A DNA stretch of 64,000 nt. It comes from Nitrospirota bacterium. Lineage in GTDB: Bacteria; Nitrospinota_A; UBA7883; JACRGQ01. This document shows, one piece after another, positions 19,544-27,522 of the stretch (positions are counted from its first letter, which is position 1; each line of letters begins with the position of its first letter). The translations under genes and the position numbers were made by a program. The notes below the pieces were generated by a model that was given only the letters and a program-made list of their open reading frames with translations, ran no database searches and was not told the DNA's origin. The stretch covers positions 84,563 through 148,562 of the forward strand of contig JAJRYD010000036.1 in the NCBI GenBank assembly GCA_024275955.1. Reading direction: 5' to 3'.

Positions 19544-20595
19544 AACGCTTTTCTTTTTGGCAGTGTTACCTTGCTTCCTCCAAGCGAAGCTGATCTGTAT
19601 ATAGCAAGAATAAGCTCTAGGCTGTCTCTTGCTTCCTCTCCGCTGGAAGCAGGTTTACGTCGGTTTTTAACAGCACTTACGAGCTCTTTTACTATTCCTA
19701 AAAAAGAGTTTTGCCGGCTGGCGGGAGCAGAGTAGGGAATGCTTTCCAGCTCTCTAAAGCCGAGGTAATGCCTGCTTTTGTTTGAGCGGAACATTTCTAT
19801 GCCGGAGTTTCCTATTAGTATCCTTCCTCTCTCGAACTGAAGGTCTAGGTCGAACTTGAAATATTCTCTCTCTCCGCCAGCTTCAAACAGCATGTTTGCC
19901 CCGTCACGAAACTTTATAATGCCGATAGCGGTCGACTCGATATTCCGGCGGCCGAACTTTCTTTCGTCAAAACCGGCTACCCAGAGCGCCTGACCGCCGA
20001 AGTAGAGCGCGAGGTCGAGCAGATGGGTTCCATCATGAAAGAGCGAACCGCCCGCGTGTTTTGAAACAGACAGCTTCAGGGGAGGGCCGGAGAGCGTTTG
20101 TCCTATGATGGTTTTTAGTTTCCCGAAAGTTTTTTTGTCGATAATCTTTTTTACTTTTATAAAATTTGCGTCGAACCTTCTTTCGTGACCGATAATAAGA
20201 GCTACTTTTTCTTTTTTACACACGGCGATCATTCTGTTGGCATCCCTTATGTTAAGGGCTATCGGTTTTTCGCAGTAGATACCTTTTGTATGTTTCGCTT
20301 TTGCCGCTTCGATAACCATTGGGCAATGACTTTTTGTCGATGTAGCAACGCTGATGATATCCAGCTTTTCGTTTTTGAGCATCTGCCGGTAGTTGTTGTA
20401 TAGGTGTGATTTGTCTATGCCGAATTTTTCACCAAATTTTGTCAGCCTTTCACTATTCGTGTCGCATGCCGAGGTGATTTTAGTTTGACGGCAGGCAAGA
20501 TACGCGCCGGCGTGCGTGGCAGGCTTTTCGCGCAGTCGGTCTTCTTCGAGAAGCTGTCCTATTCTTCCGCAACCGATGATGCCTACTTTGAACAT
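19540..20595 (-). CDS. Gfo/Idh/MocA-family sugar oxidoreductase
   Basis: 351 residues. An N-terminal Rossmann motif (VGIIGCGRIGQLL) is followed by the family signature GIYCEKPIALNIRDA, whose Lys is catalytic. The middle segment with HAGGSLFHDGTHLLDL holds the conserved His region. It likely oxidises or reduces a nucleotide-linked sugar or an inositol-like compound with NAD(P). It sits between the ATP-grasp and cytidylyltransferase genes, suggesting the same modified-sugar pathway. Confidence 0.85.
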   Translation of the reverse strand: MFKVGIIGCGRIGQLLEEDRLREKPATHAGAYLACRQTKITSACDTNSERLTKFGEKFGIDKSHLYNNYRQMLKNEKLDIISVATSTKSHCPMVIEAAKAKHTKGIYCEKPIALNIRDANRMIAVCKKEKVALIIGHERRFDANFIKVKKIIDKKTFGKLKTIIGQTLSGPPLKLSVSKHAGGSLFHDGTHLLDLALYFGGQALWVAGFDERKFGRRNIESTAIGIIKFRDGANMLFEAGGEREYFKFDLDLQFERGRILIGNSGIEMFRSNKSRHYLGFRELESIPYSAPASRQNSFLGIVKELVSAVKNRRKPASSGEEARDSLELILAIYRSASLGGSKVTLPKRKAL

Positions 20596-20631
20596 AGATG
20601 TTTATCGGAGTTTCGCGCCGTAACCTTCTTT

Positions 20632-21594
20632 TTATTTTTGGTTATGATAAATGCTTTCCTCATAGGAAACCATCGTGAGGTTATCTTCAAACCGTCCTAT
20701 CTCAGGGACGGCACTGCCGTTGAGCATCTGGAGAATCATCAACGGAAAGTCGGCGCCGGCCTTTATCGTCAGCTGTATGGCACCTGAGAACCTCGGGTTT
20801 ACCTCGAAAAAAGTAATCTTTCCGTTATGCTCCTTGCACTGGAGGTTTGCCGGGCCGATGATGCCGATCTCTTTCGCTACTTTTTCTGCCAGCTCTATCA
20901 TCTTGCGGTTTTTGTATGTTTTCCCTCTGTCCGAAACCCCAGACCTTATTACAAGCCTTTCTCTTGGAACAACCGAGAGTACTCTGCCGTCTAGGCCGCA
21001 GAGAACGTCAATCGTATATTCTTTTCCTGCGAGAAATCTCTGCACTACCGGATCTTTTACATATTCAAGGAAAAAATCGAGCTCTTTCATGCTTCTGACA
21101 GGAAACGCGCCAACAGCGCCCCGTGCTATTCTCGGTTTTATAAAAAGCGGAAAGGCAGGAGTTGTTTTTTTTATATCTTCCGGCAGGTATGTTTTTGCCA
21201 TCGGTAGTCCTTTTTCTTTAAAATAGAGGTATGTTTTATATTTATCGTTGCAGATTTCGCCTACCTGCTCGTTTACGACAGGTATTGTTACCCCTATTTT
21301 AGAAAAATTATCTTTGTGTTTCGCGAATAGAGGCACCTCTTCGTCTATAGTGGGGACAAGAAGTGATATCTTTTCCTTTTTGCAGACCTCTATAACGGAT
21401 GGGATATATTCAGGCGATGTCGAAAGCGGGACAAGCTGATAGCTGTCGCAAAAGGCTAGCCCGGCGGAGAGGCTGTCTACATCGCAGGCGATAACTTTTC
21501 CATCCCGCCCCAAACTTTTTATCGCTTTCTTAAAACTTTGTATCAGCGCCACGCGTCGTGATGCCGCCGTAATAAGAATATTCAGGCTACTCAT
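20632..21594 (-). CDS. ATP-grasp ligase (carbamoyl-phosphate synthase-like)
   Basis: 320 residues. The N-terminal ILITAASRRVALIQSF is the preATP-grasp fold of COG0458-type short enzymes. Central FPLFIKPRIARGAVGAF and the later ITFFEVNPRFSGAIQLTIKAGADFP carry the ATP- and Mg-binding residues of ATP-grasp domains. Such enzymes join a carboxylate to an amine, often in surface-sugar amidation. It starts one base upstream of the stop of the membrane protein gene at 21595, in a tight run. The substrate is unknown. Confidence 0.82.
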   Translation of the reverse strand: MSSLNILITAASRRVALIQSFKKAIKSLGRDGKVIACDVDSLSAGLAFCDSYQLVPLSTSPEYIPSVIEVCKKEKISLLVPTIDEEVPLFAKHKDNFSKIGVTIPVVNEQVGEICNDKYKTYLYFKEKGLPMAKTYLPEDIKKTTPAFPLFIKPRIARGAVGAFPVRSMKELDFFLEYVKDPVVQRFLAGKEYTIDVLCGLDGRVLSVVPRERLVIRSGVSDRGKTYKNRKMIELAEKVAKEIGIIGPANLQCKEHNGKITFFEVNPRFSGAIQLTIKAGADFPLMILQMLNGSAVPEIGRFEDNLTMVSYEESIYHNQK

Positions 21595-22104
21595 TTACCC
21601 CTTTCTGTTTTTCAAGGCTCCGATTGTCCGCAAAGCGGCGGCAAAGCCAAGAATTACCCCCGTAACCACCCAAGCTAGGAGTGTAGCAAAAATTACGGCA
21701 GGGTATAAAGCGATTCGTTTAAAAAATTCTATCTGTATAAAATTTTCCGGTACCGGAATAAGGTTGCCGTTTATGTTGTAGAGGTAAATAGCCTTTCCTT
21801 TAAAGGCGAAAGCGGCTCTAATCGCCTCGATATGGCCATGCCCCGAAAGATTTGAGATGAGTACTATCACCTTGTCGTAGCTCTCTGTCAGCCTGTTTTC
21901 CGTCTGCTGCGTAGCTTTGGCATTTTTGGGGTTAAAGCCGGAGTCGAATGGATAAACTGCTACCGAGGCGTTTTGGTAGTTTGCCTTTATCGAACCGGCG
22001 TGGGTTTGGTGTGTCAGTATCGTTACTTCTTCGTTGTTCCCAGCGCTATCCATAAAGCTGTCGAGCCTTTCGAGTGAGGCCGATTTTATAACAAGCGTAC
22101 TCAT
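21595..22104 (-). CDS. Unknown protein with C-terminal membrane helix
   Basis: 169 residues that I do not recognise. The first ~125 look like a small alpha/beta domain (VIKSASLERLDSFMDSAGNN, DKVIVLISNLSGHGHIEAIRAA). The C-terminus is a strong membrane helix (about residues 133-158) followed by a basic tail (KNRKG). It overlaps the upstream GT2 gene by four bases and abuts the ATP-grasp gene, so it belongs to the surface-sugar operon. A role as a membrane partner of the glycosyltransferase is only a guess. Confidence 0.65.
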   Translation of the reverse strand: MSTLVIKSASLERLDSFMDSAGNNEEVTILTHQTHAGSIKANYQNASVAVYPFDSGFNPKNAKATQQTENRLTESYDKVIVLISNLSGHGHIEAIRAAFAFKGKAIYLYNINGNLIPVPENFIQIEFFKRIALYPAVIFATLLAWVVTGVILGFAAALRTIGALKNRKG

Positions 22105-22976
22105 CCAAACCTCGAAAATATGAGCGACAATGGGATGCGTACTTTTTTAAACGCCGTTGCGTCGAGAGGTTTTCTTGTTCTGAATATGGTAAAGATATTT
22201 TTGAACGCATCTTTCATCGCTTCCATATAGACGGTGGTTCTTTGGTGAAAAGTTTCGTAAACCGCCATCCGCACCAGCCCAAAAGTGGCCAAAACCATCT
22301 GCGGTAGTGGAAAGTTTCTCCATACTAGCCAAAACCCGTTGCGCAGGTAGAAGTACGGGGCGTTTCTGGACGGTCTGGCAACTACGCTTGACTTATGAAA
22401 CGCTCTTACAGCCGGAGAGGTTATTATTCTAAAACCTTTTCGGGTAGCTCTAAGGGCATGGTCCATCTCGTTGAAGTAAAGGAAAAACGGCTCGAACCAG
22501 TAACCGATGTTTTGGAAAACCTCTTTCCTTATGCCGGCCCCCGCGCCGTGATAACCGATGATATCTTTTACTTCGTCACTATCTATCACTGTTTCGAGAT
22601 TTTTTTTGGTCGGAGTATGCACGTCGAAAGCTACTATGCCGGCATCGCTGTTTTTTTTTAAAAGCTCTGCCATTTTTGTAATCGCTTCGGGGTGGGGGTA
22701 GGAGTCGGAATCGAGCGCTACAATGTAGTCGCCTTTCGCCTTTCTAAACCCTACATTGTAACCGGCTATCCCGCTGTTGTGGCCTAGCTTTATATATTTT
22801 ACGAATGGGAAATCATGTTTCACCATCTTTTCTGTGCCGTCTTTAGAGTTGTTGTCTACCACTATCACTTCTAGCGGCGCGTAGCTCTCCGCTTTTAGTT
22901 TTTCAAGCGTTTCGGCAAGGTCGTCCCTGCGGTTCCATGTAAGAATGACGACGCTTACAAGTTTCTTTTGGTTAAT
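22101..22976 (-). CDS. Glycosyltransferase family 2
   Basis: 291 residues if started at an ATT at 22976, which gives NQKKLVSVVILTWNRRDDL, exactly the beginning of a GT2 domain. The first canonical in-frame codon (GTG at 22868) would cut off the first beta strand and lose nucleotide-binding residues. Other GT2 features are VVDNNSKDGTEK, YIVALDSDSY (DxD-like metal site) and the acceptor-side FFLYFNEMDHALR. GGGGGG stands 8 bases before the ATT. Alternatively one G too many in that run hides a TTG start with GAGG upstream. It transfers a sugar to a lipid or polysaccharide and is the first gene of the five-gene run. Confidence 0.82.
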   Translation of the reverse strand: MNQKKLVSVVILTWNRRDDLAETLEKLKAESYAPLEVIVVDNNSKDGTEKMVKHDFPFVKYIKLGHNSGIAGYNVGFRKAKGDYIVALDSDSYPHPEAITKMAELLKKNSDAGIVAFDVHTPTKKNLETVIDSDEVKDIIGYHGAGAGIRKEVFQNIGYWFEPFFLYFNEMDHALRATRKGFRIITSPAVRAFHKSSVVARPSRNAPYFYLRNGFWLVWRNFPLPQMVLATFGLVRMAVYETFHQRTTVYMEAMKDAFKNIFTIFRTRKPLDATAFKKVRIPLSLIFSRFG

Positions 22977-23135
22977 CGTTTTTGCCCCCCAATAGTTAGC
23001 CTCGTAGTCTAATTAATTTATCGGACGGTAACAACGACAACTTGACCATGCGAGGTGAGCGTGTGACAGTAGAGAGCGCAAAGGGTGCGGGAAGATATTA
23101 AGGCAAAAGAGGCCAAAACATATCTAGCAGTCAAC

Positions 23136-23465
23136 TTACCTAGTGGCCAGCCAATCCATAATTTTTAGAATGTACCTTCTGTCATCTTGTGAAAGGGCTT
23201 TTATCCGCTTCTGAATAAGTTTGTTCAACTCTTGCTTTGACTCTTCTATGTAATCAATTTCAAAGAAATGGCGGAGGTCGCATTCTAAAGCGGTTGCGAT
23301 AGACTCTAGCTTGGCAAAGGATGGATAGCTTTCTCCTCTTTCGATAGCCCCAATAAACTTGCCTGTAAGACCAGCCTTTTCAGCTAAATTTTCTTGGGTC
23401 AGCTTTTGTCTTTTACGAACCATCCGAATTCTTAAGCCAATCTTTTGCCGTACATTTTTATTCAT
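23136..23465 (-). CDS. XRE-family HTH transcriptional regulator
   Basis: 109 residues from the ATG at 23465, chosen because GGAGGTGACA stands directly upstream. A helix-turn-helix of the Cro/C1 type occupies about residues 12-65 (RIRMVRKRQKLTQENLAEKAGLTGKFIGAIERGE). A C-terminal helical region follows (ESKQELNKLIQKRIKALSQDD). It is 64 bases behind fabI on the same strand, so it may be read with, and control, the lipid cluster. No ligand domain is visible. Confidence 0.85.
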   Translation of the reverse strand: MNKNVRQKIGLRIRMVRKRQKLTQENLAEKAGLTGKFIGAIERGESYPSFAKLESIATALECDLRHFFEIDYIEESKQELNKLIQKRIKALSQDDRRYILKIMDWLATR

Positions 23466-23529
23466 TGTCACCTCCATGAAACGACAGTTTCTATAGAATG
23501 AAACAGGGACGCGTGTCTGCGCTACCAAG

Positions 23530-24330
23530 TCAGTCCTTTACCACCTTCTTGATAGATTCTTTATTAAAATAGTTGGTTTCCATTCCGGCATCGACCACGA
23601 TTTTCTGCGCGTTTATGCCGGATGAAGCGCCGCTTAAAAGAAAGACAGCGGTGTTTGCCGCTTCCTTCGTTTCCACCGCCCTGTCTCTTAACGTCATTTT
23701 TTGCGCGAAGAGGTACGAGTCTACATACCCCGGAATTCCAGCCGAGGCGGATGTTTTTAAAAGACCCGGTCCTATTGCGTTGAATCTTACTTCGGAAAAA
23801 TTGCTGAAGCTTTTTGCGAGGAATACGAGGGTGGAATCTAGCGCCGCTTTTATCGGCGCCATGTAGCCGTAGTTTTCGGAGGCCATCCTTGTGGTCGATA
23901 TCGAGATGGTCACGACCGACGCTTTTTTATCGAGCATTTCCTTGAATGCGTTTGATATCGTTACCAGCGAAAAGCAGGATATGTCGAGCGCCTGCAGGAA
24001 ATCTTCCTTCTTCGTTTCGTTGAAAGGTTTTAGCCCTTCCGAGAAGTTTGCAAAAGCGAGAGAGTGTACAAGGCCATGTATCACGTCGACCTCTTTGGAA
24101 ACATTCTCGACCAGTTTTTTTACATCTTCATCATTCGATACGTCGCAGACGAAGACTTTCGCGTCTGGAAAAAGTTTTGTTGCGGCATCGCGTTTTTCTT
24201 CGTTCTCTACCGAGAGGATAAGGTTGCCGCCTTCGTCGCGTATTATTTCCGATATGAAGTTGGCTACGCTTTTTCTATTGGCTATGCCGAGTACGAGATA
24301 GTTTTTTCCTTCAAAACCCAAAAAGCTCAT
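23530..24330 (-). CDS. fabI: Enoyl-ACP reductase FabI
   Basis: 266 residues of the short-chain dehydrogenase type that reduces the trans-2-enoyl-ACP double bond with NAD(P)H. The start [23 protein letters not shown] has the FabI form of the nucleotide-binding loop (GIANxxSxA). The active-site Tyr-x6-Lys is in [34 protein letters not shown] corresponds to the substrate-binding loop. It overlaps fabZ by four bases. Other copies for housekeeping synthesis probably exist elsewhere, since this one sits in a specialised cluster. Confidence 0.9.
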   Translation of the reverse strand: MSFLGFEGKNYLVLGIANRKSVANFISEIIRDEGGNLILSVENEEKRDAATKLFPDAKVFVCDVSNDEDVKKLVENVSKEVDVIHGLVHSLAFANFSEGLKPFNETKKEDFLQALDISCFSLVTISNAFKEMLDKKASVVTISISTTRMASENYGYMAPIKAALDSTLVFLAKSFSNFSEVRFNAIGPGLLKTSASAGIPGYVDSYLFAQKMTLRDRAVETKEAANTAVFLLSGASSGINAQKIVVDAGMETNYFNKESIKKVVKD

Positions 24331-24776
24331 TTCATTCCCTCCGGCTTTGGCGTAAGCGCGCAGGCATATTCTACGGCGACAGCCATCTTGCCGTCTACAA
24401 ACGCTTTTCCTTTAAGATGAAAAAGGTCGTCTATCCTATCCGTTATTTCTGCCGTCAGCTGTATCGTGTCGTCGGGGCGTATCATCTTTTTAAAACGGCT
24501 GTTTTTTATACGGGTAAGAACCGGCACCTTTGCGTCATTAGCTTTGGAGTTTTCGGCTTCCAGCAGTTTAGAGAGGAGTATAGCCCCTGCCTGAAAGATA
24601 GATTCGCAGACAAGCACCCCAGGCATTATCGGAAAGTCGGGGTAATGCCCTTTAAAAAAATCGAACTCCGGTTTTACTTTAAGCTCGGCTGTTATCTTTT
24701 CTTTGCTAATCTCTATGATTCTGTCTACAAAAAGAAACGGCTCTCTGTGCGGTATCGCTTTTTGTATATCGTCCAT
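24327..24776 (-). CDS. fabZ: 3-hydroxyacyl-ACP dehydratase, FabZ-like
   Basis: 149 residues with the hot-dog fold. [13 protein letters not shown] is the conserved N-terminal strand. [25 protein letters not shown] carries the catalytic His and the Glu of FabZ. It removes water from 3-hydroxyacyl-ACP. It lies three bases after fabG and overlaps fabI by four bases in the same operon. Confidence 0.9.
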   Translation of the reverse strand: MDDIQKAIPHREPFLFVDRIIEISKEKITAELKVKPEFDFFKGHYPDFPIMPGVLVCESIFQAGAILLSKLLEAENSKANDAKVPVLTRIKNSRFKKMIRPDDTIQLTAEITDRIDDLFHLKGKAFVDGKMAVAVEYACALTPKPEGMK

Positions 24777-24778
24777 CG

Positions 24779-25510
24779 CTACAGTCCGCCGGTTACTTCT
24801 AGCACCGAGCCTGTTATATAAGAAGCTTCTTCGCTTGCGAGGAAAAGCGCGGCGGGAGATACTTCGTCCGGCTTGCCGAACCGTTTCATCGGCACCGACT
24901 GTTGGTACGCTTTGCGCGCCTCTTCCGGCAGGCCGGAGATAAAGTCGGTATCTATAAAGCCGGGTGATATGCAGTTTGCCGTTATGTTTCTTTTTGCCAC
25001 CTCTTTTGAAAGAGACTTGGTAAAGGCTACCTGCCCAGCTTTGGAGGCTGAATAGTTTGCCTGCCCCTCAATGCCTATTTTGCCGGAAGGGGAGGTGATG
25101 TTTATAATCCTTCCGTACCTTTTTCTTACCATCGCCATAACGGCGAACTTGCAGATGTTGAATGTGCCGGTAAGGTTTATATCTATCACTTTTTTCCAGT
25201 CTTCTTCCTTCATCATGCCTACTATCGAATCTTGCCTTACTCCCGCGGAATTTACCACTATGTCGAGCTTTTCATGCTTCTCTAAAAAGTTATCGAAAAA
25301 CTGTTTGACGGCCAAATAGTCGGAGACATCGAGCTTTACCGTTTCTATGTTGCCGCTTGTTTTTTCCTTAAACTTTTTTGCTTTAGCGTCGTTGCTTCCG
25401 TAAACTGCTATGACTGTTGCCCCAGCGTTAAGGAACGCTGAGGATATAGCACCGCCGATTCCGCTTGTTCCGCCGGTTACTATTGCCACTCTGCCGTTAA
25501 GGTTGGTCAT
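24779..25510 (-). CDS. fabG: 3-oxoacyl-ACP reductase, FabG-like
   Basis: 243 residues, a classical SDR. The [10 protein letters not shown] cofactor loop lies at residues ~12-21. The catalytic Ser-Tyr-Lys set is in [10 protein letters not shown] and NYSASKAG. Its start overlaps the end of the upstream CrtI-like gene by 14 bases. It reduces the 3-keto group made by the KAS of the same cluster. Family members also reduce other ketones, but the neighbours favour acyl-ACP. Confidence 0.9.
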   Translation of the reverse strand: MTNLNGRVAIVTGGTSGIGGAISSAFLNAGATVIAVYGSNDAKAKKFKEKTSGNIETVKLDVSDYLAVKQFFDNFLEKHEKLDIVVNSAGVRQDSIVGMMKEEDWKKVIDINLTGTFNICKFAVMAMVRKRYGRIINITSPSGKIGIEGQANYSASKAGQVAFTKSLSKEVAKRNITANCISPGFIDTDFISGLPEEARKAYQQSVPMKRFGKPDEVSPAALFLASEEASYITGSVLEVTGGL

Positions 25511-26918
25511 CGAGGCTCCTTAGGTATTTATCTACTTCGTTTGAGACTATCACGCCGTAGTTCGCCGCACCAAGCCAGCCAGACATTATTATGCCTACAG
25601 AGCCGGCAAAGAAAAGCCCCGGCAGATGTTTGGGCAGTGCTGTAGCTACATCGAGCCCTTCGAACTTGGTGCCGAACGACGAACCGCCGACATGGCGCGT
25701 GAACCGCTCAAAAGTTTTTGGCGTTGCTACCTCTAGGTGGTCTATCTTATTGCGCACTCCGGGAATATATTTTTCCAATTTATCCAGTGTATCTTCGGCG
25801 AGATGCTCTTTGTCTGTCTTGTACTGCTCGTCAGAGAGGTTTGCCCAGTCTTTATAGTCGGCGTTTGACGAGGAGACTATGGTGTGGCGGTTATGCCCCG
25901 GCCTGAAGCTTGGGTAGTAGACGGAGAAGGTTCTGCTTGTTACACTTTTACTTAGCATCGCCTTTTCGCTAAATTTTTCGGCGGTAGAGGTGAACAAAAG
26001 GTCGCCTATATAGTCGAGCTTTTCGCTTGCTTTTATCCCTATGTAAACCTGTGCCGATGAATTGTTTATCCGCATTTTTTTGGTCTGTTCTCTAAAGCTT
26101 TGCGGTATATCTTTTTTGTCTATCATATCAAGTATGGTCGATTGAAGATTTGCGTTGGAGAAAACAGATTTGCATTTTATCTTTTCTCCGTTTGCAATAA
26201 CGCCGGATACTTTTCCGTTTTCTGTCGTAACTTTTTCTACGAGAACTTTTGCCCGCACATCTACGCTGTTTTTCGCGAGTTCTTCTTCCATCATTTTTAT
26301 TATGAGGTCGGTACCTCCGGTGAAGGTGTAAACGCCCTTGCTCATAAAATTGCTAAAAACTATGCCGTAGCTTATAGCAGGGTCTTCAAGCGTGGAGCCG
26401 TTGGCATATGTAATCGGCTCCATCAAGAGCCGCCATACATCGTCGCGTTTGGGGAAGAACTGCTCGAAAAGCTCTCTGGTGGTGCGTTTGTCGCCGTCGT
26501 AGAAGTTCATGTTGCGGGTATGTTCAAAGAAATCTGTTACGGTGCTGTGCGGTATGCCGAACTTTTCGGTGAGTATACGCACGAAATCGTCCTTTGAATA
26601 GTCGGTCTCCAGCTGGAACTGCGGGTTGTCGAACCGTATCCCTTTAAGCTTAACTATGCGGGAGGATATATCGCTGTTCCAGTATTTTCTGCATGTCTTT
26701 ATCATCCCTACTGGAAAGCCGTGCAGAGCTACATCGAATATATGTTTTTTGCGTCTGAAGTATGCCGCAAGGCCGCCTAGCACCGTGTGCTGTTCGAGCA
26801 GAAGGACGGAGTGGCCCCGTCTCGCTATCATGTTGGCGGCTGTAAGCCCGCCAAGCCCCGCGCCTATGACGACGACATCGTATTCACTCTTGATGTTTTT
26901 AAGCTTTCTTAGTGTCAT
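25497..26918 (-). CDS. CrtI-like FAD-dependent desaturase/isomerase (first of two)
   Basis: 473 residues from the ATG at 26918. The open frame runs further upstream, but that part is repeat sequence without protein character. The FAD-binding motif is [30 protein letters not shown], followed by GGLAAYF. The C-terminal signature ends [31 protein letters not shown], as in phytoene desaturases and related acyl/polyene oxidoreductases. In ladderane-type clusters such enzymes are thought to desaturate or isomerise an ACP-bound chain; that is inferred here. It leads the crtI-fabG-fabZ-fabI sub-operon. About 40% of residues align by eye with the second copy at 27523-28926, so they are paralogues of the same superfamily but not a recent duplication. 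Confidence 0.82.
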   Translation of the reverse strand: MTLRKLKNIKSEYDVVVIGAGLGGLTAANMIARRGHSVLLLEQHTVLGGLAAYFRRKKHIFDVALHGFPVGMIKTCRKYWNSDISSRIVKLKGIRFDNPQFQLETDYSKDDFVRILTEKFGIPHSTVTDFFEHTRNMNFYDGDKRTTRELFEQFFPKRDDVWRLLMEPITYANGSTLEDPAISYGIVFSNFMSKGVYTFTGGTDLIIKMMEEELAKNSVDVRAKVLVEKVTTENGKVSGVIANGEKIKCKSVFSNANLQSTILDMIDKKDIPQSFREQTKKMRINNSSAQVYIGIKASEKLDYIGDLLFTSTAEKFSEKAMLSKSVTSRTFSVYYPSFRPGHNRHTIVSSSNADYKDWANLSDEQYKTDKEHLAEDTLDKLEKYIPGVRNKIDHLEVATPKTFERFTRHVGGSSFGTKFEGLDVATALPKHLPGLFFAGSVGIIMSGWLGAANYGVIVSNEVDKYLRSLDDQP

Positions 26919-27070
26919 GCTTTTAGCAAAGTTCTCCCAAATTTGAAAAACGGCTATTCTAACAGGCGGTTGGCAGGTGCCGCAAGCAGTGCAGACAGCG
27001 CAACAGTAAGGGGAGGTTGCTTTACCGCAGAGGACGCAGAGAAAAATGCCGGTTTGTCGCCTTGCGGTAG

Positions 27071-27285
27071 AACAGGCGGCTGCCGCCTGTTGGCTATACG
27101 AAGCATAGCGTTTCTGTTGTCCCTGTGGGACAGCCACAGGCAAGAGGCGCCTGTGGCACCAAAAGGTGAAGGTTTACCGCAGAGGGGGGTTGCCTTCAAG
27201 TAGCTCAGGTATTCTTACCTGAGGGTCATGCGTAGCATGACGATTTTTCCCGCTTTGCGGGAACTCAGACAGGAATGTCTGAGTT
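27071..27285. repeat. Tandem array of eight or nine different perfect hairpins
   Basis: Inside the 604-base gap 26919-27522 a row of separate inverted repeats stands head to tail. Stems are AACAGGCGG (27071-27079/27083-27091), GCTAT (27093-27097/27105-27109), TGTCCC (27118-27132), GCCACAGGC (27133-27141/27149-27157), CACC (27157-27168), CTCAGGTA (27204-27211/27216-27223), GTCATGC (27225-27231/27235-27241), TTCCCGC (27247-27253/27257-27263) and AACTCAGACA (27262-27271/27276-27285). Loops are 3-7 bases. The stems differ in sequence, so only the shape is repeated. The TTTACCGCAGAGG phrase occurs at 27021 and again at 27173. No coding function is seen. Confidence 0.85.
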
Positions 27286-27321
27286 ACTGGGGGAATTCAG
27301 AGAACAGGCCCCCCGCTATTG
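27286..27321. repeat. 36-bp direct repeat, left copy
   Basis: Contains GGGAATTCAGAGAACAGG followed by a C-run and GCTATTG. It recurs at 27450-27485 with only a few changes in the G and C runs and one A/G difference. The two copies flank one 129-bp element copy exactly, as if the element were inserted between or into a duplicated segment. Confidence 0.8.
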
Positions 27322-27448
27322 CTCTGTTGTCAAAAGAGTTTTTTGAGCATTTTAAGGAAAAGTTCATTTTCTTACTTCTTAAAAATAGAGCCTTTAGGGA
27401 TTGGTAATTTGTAGAAAAATCGAATTTATCTCATTCGGCAACAGCCCC
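27320..27448 (+). mobile_element. 129-bp inverted-repeat element, copy 1
   Basis: One of four related 129-base non-coding sequences in the window (others at 35984, 39940 and 51302). The core AAAAGAGTTTTTTGAGCATT and the end TTCGGCAACAGCCCC are shared. In this copy the left end is altered (TGCTCTGTTGTC instead of GGGACTGTTTCC), so it is the most degraded terminus. Its right end CAACAGCCCC is intact. It encodes no protein and has the size of a MITE. Confidence 0.75.
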
Positions 27449-27449
27449 T

Positions 27450-27485
27450 ACTGGGGAATTCAGAGAGCAGGAACCCCCGCTATTG
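27450..27485. repeat. 36-bp direct repeat, right copy
   Basis: Second copy of the segment at 27286-27321, containing GGGAATTCAGAGAGCAGG and ending CCCCCGCTATTG. It follows the end of the 129-bp element by one base. The remaining ~37 bases up to the CrtI-like gene stop are A-rich, with no gene. Confidence 0.8.
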
Positions 27486-27522
27486 ATTGAATTAAAAAAA
27501 GGAAGCAGGCGCTACGCTGGAG

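Noticed and set aside
26919..27143. In-frame 75-residue extension of the first CrtI-like protein
   Set aside because: It runs through the hairpin/repeat region, has Ala/Gln/Cys-rich nonsense composition, and the FAD domain begins right after the ATG at 26918.
27071..27285. CRISPR array
   Set aside because: The hairpins do not share sequence, spacing is irregular, and there are no cas genes.
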